Origin: an uncultured Blautia sp.
Lineage (GTDB): Bacteria > Bacillota > Clostridia > Lachnospirales > Lachnospiraceae
DNA: 64,000 bases
NCBI GenBank assembly: GCA_937893675.1
Contig: CALBGI010000035.1
Location: forward strand, 1-64,000
Reading direction: 5' to 3'
Made by a program: the position numbers and the translations under genes
Part shown: positions 58,814 through 64,000 of the stretch, one piece after another
Numbering within the stretch: position 1 is the first letter of the stretch
Layout: every line of letters begins with the position of its first letter
Notes under the pieces: generated by a model
The model's input: only the letters and a program-made list of their open reading frames with translations
Told to the model about the DNA's origin: nothing
The model's database searches: none

Positions 58814-61800
58814 TTATGCGATTGCAAAACCGTAGGAACCAGATACCAATTCATACTGCGCGCACATCTGCCCATTGTGCTCTGTCATTCCTGCAAAGCT
58901 TGCTCCTTCGGGCACCTGCAGACCTTCTGCCTGCTCCTCGCTGATCGGCAGATATAACGTAGCTGTGGTATTGGCAGGTACCGTTGCCTCATAAGAGGTC
59001 ATAACGCCTTCTGCAGCCTCCCATCCGCTGTAAATTGTACCGTAAGCAGATTCAAAGCTTCCATTTGCATAGGTAAAGGTTCCGCCCGCTACCGGTTGGA
59101 GGACAAAATGCTTATATCCCGGCGCTTCCTCATCATATTTGATTCCAAGCTGGGAATCCATCATCCAGGAAGTCACAGCCCCCAGAGAATAATGGTTGAA
59201 GGAGTTCATTCCATTATTTCCGCCAAATCCGTCCTCTACTGTGTAGGAATTCCATCTTTCCCAGATACTGGTTGCTCCCTGCACAACCGGATACAGCCAG
59301 GACGCATACTCTGTACATTCCAGCATTTTGTAGGCTACATCAGCCCGCCCATTGTCGCTTAATGCGTTAAGCAGATTGGGAGTTGCATTGAATCCGGTTG
59401 TCAATGTATAAGGTACCAGATCAGAACCATCATCTGCCTTTGGATGTTCAATGGTATCAATATAATTCTCCACAAAACGTTCTTTGTTTTCTTCGGAAAC
59501 CACACCATAATTCAACGGAGATGCATAGGAAGCCTGCGTATGAATGATCGTTCCATCTGCCGCACAGCTTTTTCCGGTTTCTTCATCAATGTAAATCTGA
59601 TTCCATGCCGTCTTCGCTGCCTCATACATGGCCTGATATTTTTCTGCTTTCTCTGTCTGGCCAATGGCCTCTGCCATCTGCGAAACTACGTCCAGACAAT
59701 ACGTATACATTGCATTTCCAAGCATTGAGCCGTCTGTAGTTACCACGGAAAGATGATCGCAAAGGAAACCTGTCTGTGAGGTAAGCGCTGTTTCTGTAAT
59801 CTGCGCATCTTCCGGACCGTAGGTCAGCGGATTCTTTTCCAGATTTTCCATGTATTTATAAATAGCATCTATATTCTCATCAATAATGGTTGTATCGCCA
59901 TATTGCTGATACAGATAATATGGAATAAATACAATCGCACTGTTCCAGGTGATTCCAAAGGACATGCCGCCCACTTCCACACTGCCCGTTTCTGCATCAT
60001 AGGAAGGATAATTCGGAGAGGTATGAGAAGTCATTCCGTCTTCGCCCTGGCTTTCCCGCACACAGTTCAGCCACTGACGCAAAAACTGATAGGTGTCTGC
60101 ATTGTAGCTTCCTGCCAGCGCATACACATTTGCATCTCCCATCCAGCCCATACGCTCATTTCTCTGCGGGCAGTCTGTTGGAAGGGTAATATAGTTGCTG
60201 GCCTCTGAGTTTTGTCCGTTTAAGAACAGCCGGTTCACAAGCTCATTGGAGCTGTCATAGGCAGCTGTATTGTCAATGGAGGAAAGCACCAGAGATTTCA
60301 GGTTTTCTGCCGGCAGCGCTTCGTCAAGTCCGGTAATTTCAATGTAACGGTAACCGTGGAAGGTCAAATCCGGTACAAAAATCTGTTCTCCGGCTTTCAT
60401 GGTATAAAAATCTGTTGTCAATGCTGCACGATAATTTTCCTGAAGAAGATTTCCGGCCAGCTCCCCATACTCTTCCAGTTCCGGGTAAAGGATTTCCGCC
60501 ACGCGGACCGTGATCGTTTCTCCCTCTTTCGCATACTCTTCCGGAATTGTGATCTGCGGAACTGCCGCTACATTTTCTCCAAAATCATAAATATAGCTGC
60601 CGCTGCCTTCTTTGGTCTCACCCACCAGCTGGGCATCCAGCTCGCGAATCACATGCACTTCTTCGTCCTTGCGCACAACCAGTTTCTGCTGCGCAAACGC
60701 GCTTCTCGTCTCAATGGCCTGTGCCGGTCTCCATCCCGCTGCTTCTTCATCATACTCTGCAGTAGAGAATCCTTCTATGGCAGCTTCCTTTGTGGCATCA
60801 TAACGCTCTCCCTCAAAAACAGAAGCCAGTCTCACAGGTCCATCTCCATAATACTGCCAGGTATCTTCATCACTTGTGATGATCTCCGTGCTTCCGTCCG
60901 CATAGGTAACTACAAGATTTGCAAGAAGAGCCTCTTTGTCTCCATAATAATTATATATGGTGTCATCAAAGGTCTGTGCGTGACCGGTCCACCAGCCTTC
61001 GCCCATCACAGCTCCCATGGCGTTTTCTCCGGCAGAGACAAACTCTGTCACATCATATACATTGTATCCAATTTCCTCACGGAATTCCATGGAGCCCTGT
61101 TTGAACCATTCTTCCGGCGCCACCTCTTCTCCGTTGATATAAAAATCACCGATCCCCTGGAACGCAAGATACAATCTGGCAGATGCAATATCTTCTTTCA
61201 AAGAAAACTCTGTTCTTACGTACGGTTCTGAACCGTAGGACGGATCCGCATAGGCCAAAATGCCGTTCTCTCCGCCATTTACAGTGATCACATTTCCCTC
61301 TACCGTGATTCCTTCTTTTCCTTCCCAGATGCTGTAGGTCGCTCCGGTAGTGGCATCAAACAAAACGCCAGTGCCATATCCCGGATTATTCAGGGCAAAA
61401 TCTGTAAATACCGCACTTTCACCTTCTTCCGCGGCAAAGCCAATGCTGTTTAAGTTTGGCACAGACATCACATCTGAGTCACCCCAGTCCGCCAAAAGAA
61501 TTTCTGAAGAAGGAGACACCTCGCCTGTATTTTCATCCTCTATTTCTTCTGCGATCACTTCTGTTCCGTCAATGGAGATCAGAAGATTGCAGGTCTGCAT
61601 CTTCAGCTCAATCTGATGTTCTTCGTTTTTGTTCTCTGCTGTGAGCAGTTCGTTTAGATTGGTTCCCGGACAGTTTGCCAGATCAATGGTTTTATACGGG
61701 GTATCCGGCGTATCATTTTCAAAGAAGCCCACCCGATATATATGAATTGCTGCTCCCTGCTCTGTTCCCGCATTCGTCACATCCAGCTCAACCCGGAAAT

Positions 61801-62446
61801 AATTTTCTCCCGCTTTCTGATACAGATTAAACAATTCATTGTTGTAGCGGAAGTCATTTGCGCCAAATACAATGGATGCCTTATTGCTTCCTTCCGGAAT
61901 CTGCACCTTCGTGGTAATATCAAACAAGGTGCTTGCCGCAGCATCCAGCGAAAGCTCGTCTGCTCCGATCCACTGAGCATCTGCCCACGCATCCAGTCCA
62001 GTGCTGAGTTTTGACGTTTCAAAGGAAGAGGTTCCAGTCAGCATATTTCCCGCATTATCTTCCACTGTCACTGTCCACGTATAAGCAGTACATGCCTCCA
62101 GAGCTTCTCCTTCGTAGGAAATGTCCACGGAACGGTCAGATTCTACAACTCCGGAATCCCACACTTGTGTCCCGTCTGCTTTTGCCACCACAATCTGATA
62201 GTTCACCTGTGAAGCGCCTACTGCAGCGGAATCCATCTTCCAGGAAAACACAGGGGTTGCTGTATCCACACCGATTGGCGCCTCCTGGCCCTCCACCTTA
62301 AGGTCAACAAGAGATGCCTGCTGTTCCGCGGTCTCTCCCACAGCTTCTTCTGCCAGTACAGGTGCTGCCATACCTGCTGTCATGGAAACGGTCATTGCAG
62401 CTGCTACCGCACAGGCAAACTTCTTTTTTACTGTTCTGCGTTTCAT
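58814..62446 (-). CDS. Secreted alpha-L-rhamnosidase (GH78 family)
   Basis: GH78 enzymes release terminal alpha-L-rhamnose from plant glycosides and polysaccharides. The 1210-residue protein has a signal peptide (about 1-32, ending VLAEE) and an N-terminal fibronectin-like domain (VDLKVEGQEAPIGVDTATPVFSWKM). A concanavalin-like insertion at about 150-360 follows, then the rhamnosidase N and concanavalin domains (ARLYLAFQGIGDFYINGEEVAPE). The (alpha/alpha)6 catalytic domain has TDCPQRNERMGWMGDANV near residues 757-775 and a conserved glutamate before the C-terminal beta domain. No wall anchor is seen, so it should be released or retained loosely. AGGAGG precedes the ATG. The regulators next to it are likely partners. 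Confidence 0.92.
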   Translation of the reverse strand: MKRRTVKKKFACAVAAAMTVSMTAGMAAPVLAEEAVGETAEQQASLVDLKVEGQEAPIGVDTATPVFSWKMDSAAVGASQVNYQIVVAKADGTQVWDSGVVESDRSVDISYEGEALEACTAYTWTVTVEDNAGNMLTGTSSFETSKLSTGLDAWADAQWIGADELSLDAAASTLFDITTKVQIPEGSNKASIVFGANDFRYNNELFNLYQKAGENYFRVELDVTNAGTEQGAAIHIYRVGFFENDTPDTPYKTIDLANCPGTNLNELLTAENKNEEHQIELKMQTCNLLISIDGTEVIAEEIEDENTGEVSPSSEILLADWGDSDVMSVPNLNSIGFAAEEGESAVFTDFALNNPGYGTGVLFDATTGATYSIWEGKEGITVEGNVITVNGGENGILAYADPSYGSEPYVRTEFSLKEDIASARLYLAFQGIGDFYINGEEVAPEEWFKQGSMEFREEIGYNVYDVTEFVSAGENAMGAVMGEGWWTGHAQTFDDTIYNYYGDKEALLANLVVTYADGSTEIITSDEDTWQYYGDGPVRLASVFEGERYDATKEAAIEGFSTAEYDEEAAGWRPAQAIETRSAFAQQKLVVRKDEEVHVIRELDAQLVGETKEGSGSYIYDFGENVAAVPQITIPEEYAKEGETITVRVAEILYPELEEYGELAGNLLQENYRAALTTDFYTMKAGEQIFVPDLTFHGYRYIEITGLDEALPAENLKSLVLSSIDNTAAYDSSNELVNRLFLNGQNSEASNYITLPTDCPQRNERMGWMGDANVYALAGSYNADTYQFLRQWLNCVRESQGEDGMTSHTSPNYPSYDAETGSVEVGGMSFGITWNSAIVFIPYYLYQQYGDTTIIDENIDAIYKYMENLEKNPLTYGPEDAQITETALTSQTGFLCDHLSVVTTDGSMLGNAMYTYCLDVVSQMAEAIGQTEKAEKYQAMYEAAKTAWNQIYIDEETGKSCAADGTIIHTQASYASPLNYGVVSEENKERFVENYIDTIEHPKADDGSDLVPYTLTTGFNATPNLLNALSDNGRADVAYKMLECTEYASWLYPVVQGATSIWERWNSYTVEDGFGGNNGMNSFNHYSLGAVTSWMMDSQLGIKYDEEAPGYKHFVLQPVAGGTFTYANGSFESAYGTIYSGWEAAEGVMTSYEATVPANTTATLYLPISEEQAEGLQVPEGASFAGMTEHNGQMCAQYELVSGSYGFAIA

Positions 62447-62603
62447 TGTAGTCCTCCTTGTTTTATTTTATATTATGATATTTTTAACATATCCCTTTTC
62501 AAAACACCATTCACAAAACAAACCAGAACTTTTGAATTTGAAACTTTTATAAATATCCTTCGCACTATTTCCACAAAGAATAAAAGAGGAGCCATTTTCA
62601 CGC

Positions 62604-62642
62604 AAAGACAACAGCTCCGCCAAATCTGCGGAGCTGTCTTTA
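62604..62642 (-). terminator. Terminator of the BceB/FtsX-type permease gene
   Basis: An 8-bp GC-rich core stem with flanking AAAGACA/TGTCTTT pairing lies 24 bp after the permease stop. The rest of this 219-bp gap holds the AT-rich upstream region of the GH78 gene, where I see no convincing promoter spacing. Confidence 0.7.
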
Positions 62643-62665
62643 TATAATAGGAAATTCCTATCACC

Positions 62666-64000
62666 CTATTCTGCTTTTTCCAGAATCCTGTAATACGCCT
62701 TTGCTGTCAGAAGATAGATCACCCCGTATACCACCGCAAAAATCAGAATCGTAATGGCGGTGCAAACGGCAAACAGCGCGGTATTTTCCAGGCCAAACAT
62801 AAACAGAAGCCGTTCTACCAGCGGGAATGCCATGACAATATGCACAACCGCCATGAGAAGGGGCAGGAAAAAGATCATGAGGATCTGTCTGCGGATCGAG
62901 GATTTGACCTCCCTGCGGCTCATGCCCACCTTGCGCATGATCTCGAAACGCCCTTTGTCATCATAGCCTTCAGAAATCTGCTTGTAATAGATGATCATAG
63001 CTGTGCCCATGAGGAACAATCCGCCCAGGAAGATTCCCAGGAACAGAAATCCACCATAAAGGGTATATCCGTCTGCATATGCTTCCTCCCGGATGTTCTC
63101 CCGGTACCAGAAGCCCTCCGGCGCCTCCGAAGACTCGGCGTAAGCCAGAACAGCCTCACCCACCTTGTGCCCGTAAGCAATCTTTTCTTCCGCATTTCCT
63201 GCGAGGTCAAAGCCAAGCACCGTCTCCACCTCGCTCGCATAACTGTCCTTGTAGGCTTCCTTCTGCAGGGTGTTGATCTTCTCGAAATCATTGTCCGTCA
63301 CAACCAACAGAGAATTGTTTTCCTTGGTAAAGGGATCCGGGTCCTCCGGAAGCGGCCATTCTTCCACCGTTCCCATAATTTCAAAGGAATTTTCTCCCAC
63401 GGTAACCGTCTGTGGCTTCTCCCCATTGGGATAATACAGGAGCACCTGGCCGTCTGCAAGTTCTGTGTTCTCTCCGGTAAGAGTCTCGTAGCATTCCTGC
63501 GGCACCAGAGCCAGCACCTGATAATTCAGACTCTCCGCAGCGTTTTCCGGCGTACGGAAAACATAAGCTCCGTTATCCTCCTTGCAGGCCATATCCAGAT
63601 AGGTATAGGAAATGGTATTTTCCGCCGGAACCTCTGTTTCTGCAAGCGCCGCATTGGCCGCTTCCTCCACCTGACGCGCCTCGGAAAGGCTCTGCACATT
63701 CATGGAAAAGCTGGTATCCCAGGGATACAGCCGGTTCATAATGTCCTTCATCCCATAATTCAGACACACGGTGGTGGACAGCATCAGCAGCACGCCGGTA
63801 CTCAGGATACAGATATTGGAAAGACCAACCGCATTCTGTTTCATGCGGTAGAGCATTCCGGACACGCTGGTAAAATTCTTTGTCTTATAGTAAAAGCTTT
63901 TTTTCCAGCGCATGATCTTGAGGATCACAATGCTTCCTGTTGTAAACAGGAGGTAGGTTCCCGCCATGACCAGAAGCACGGCTCCAAAAAACAGGATCAG
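62666..64000 (-). CDS. FtsX-like ABC permease (BceB type), 5' end outside the window
   Basis: The frame is open to the window edge; 444 codons of the C-terminal part are present. It shows spans near the start, a long outer domain of about 200 residues (from about WDTSFSMNVQSLSEA to EEAYADGY), then three spans and a cytoplasmic link with GYDDKGRFEIMRKVGMSRREVKSSIRRQ. This is the FtsX-domain layout of BceB-type exporters or sensors for peptide antibiotics. The partner ATPase would be expected upstream, beyond the edge. A terminator follows the stop. Confidence 0.87.
   Translation of the reverse strand: MILFFGAVLLVMAGTYLLFTTGSIVILKIMRWKKSFYYKTKNFTSVSGMLYRMKQNAVGLSNICILSTGVLLMLSTTVCLNYGMKDIMNRLYPWDTSFSMNVQSLSEARQVEEAANAALAETEVPAENTISYTYLDMACKEDNGAYVFRTPENAAESLNYQVLALVPQECYETLTGENTELADGQVLLYYPNGEKPQTVTVGENSFEIMGTVEEWPLPEDPDPFTKENNSLLVVTDNDFEKINTLQKEAYKDSYASEVETVLGFDLAGNAEEKIAYGHKVGEAVLAYAESSEAPEGFWYRENIREEAYADGYTLYGGFLFLGIFLGGLFLMGTAMIIYYKQISEGYDDKGRFEIMRKVGMSRREVKSSIRRQILMIFFLPLLMAVVHIVMAFPLVERLLFMFGLENTALFAVCTAITILIFAVVYGVIYLLTAKAYYRILEKAE

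Overview
The window looks like a chromosomal segment of an anaerobic, spore-former-lineage Clostridia, most likely Lachnospiraceae. This rests on the gene order of the division and cell-wall cluster, purine-rich AGGAGG ribosome binding sites, an oxygen-sensitive class III ribonucleotide reductase, a DUF1540 protein, a meso-diaminopimelate-type MurE and the PASTA kinase/phosphatase/RsgA block. I recognise 56 protein genes; 50 are on the minus strand, so the leading strand here is probably the minus strand. I see no tRNA, rRNA, CRISPR array, insertion sequence or prophage.

Layout from left to right. 0-7 kb: a branched-chain amino acid ABC operon (livJ-H-M-G-F) that runs on into a cytidylate-kinase-like gene and rarA. 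7-8.5 kb: infC-rpmI-rplT, with a long leader holding an attenuator and an AUU start for infC. 8.5-10.3 kb: a sodium symporter and a DUF1540 protein. 10.3-23.9 kb: the mra/dcw cell-wall and division cluster (mraZ, rsmH, ftsL, two PBPs, mraY, murD, ftsW, murA, divIB, ftsZ) without murG, murE or murF. 24-26.5 kb: an lgt homologue and ychF. 26.6-28.4 kb: a plus-strand lipid pair (PlsY-like and MGDG-synthase-like). 28.4-41.8 kb: a housekeeping run (murE, priA, def, fmt, metallopeptidase, rsmB, rlmN, PP2C phosphatase, PASTA kinase, rsgA, rpe, thiN). 41.9-45 kb: a proline-rich surface protein and a wall-binding amidase with a frameshifted signal peptide. 45-50 kb: nrdD with NrdR boxes, a zinc-ribbon membrane protein, asnA and a CBS protein. 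50-54.6 kb: a polar amino acid ABC transporter, dapF and azlCD. 54.7-62.4 kb: an accessory carbohydrate locus (secreted GH78 rhamnosidase, YesM/YesN-type two-component system, orphan solute-binding protein). 62.7 kb to the end: a truncated BceB/FtsX-type permease.

The genes fit together in three themes. The mra/dcw cluster, murE, dapF, the amidase, the lgt homologue and the PASTA kinase/PP2C pair cover wall synthesis, septation and its control. The ABC transporters and azlCD cover amino acid traffic. The block from murE to thiN is translation, RNA modification and replication restart.

The most unusual items are these. The amino acid solute-binding protein at 51584-52384 has its two halves in swapped order (a circular permutation). 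DivIB and its neighbouring PBP carry acidic D-x-E-G-N tandem repeats on their outer C-termini. The Lgt homologue lacks the signature arginine, while none of the three solute-binding proteins has a lipobox cysteine. The amidase reading frame breaks at a six-G tract. A terminator-like hairpin covers the ribosome binding site of the second PBP. Family assignments are from reading the sequence, without database searches.
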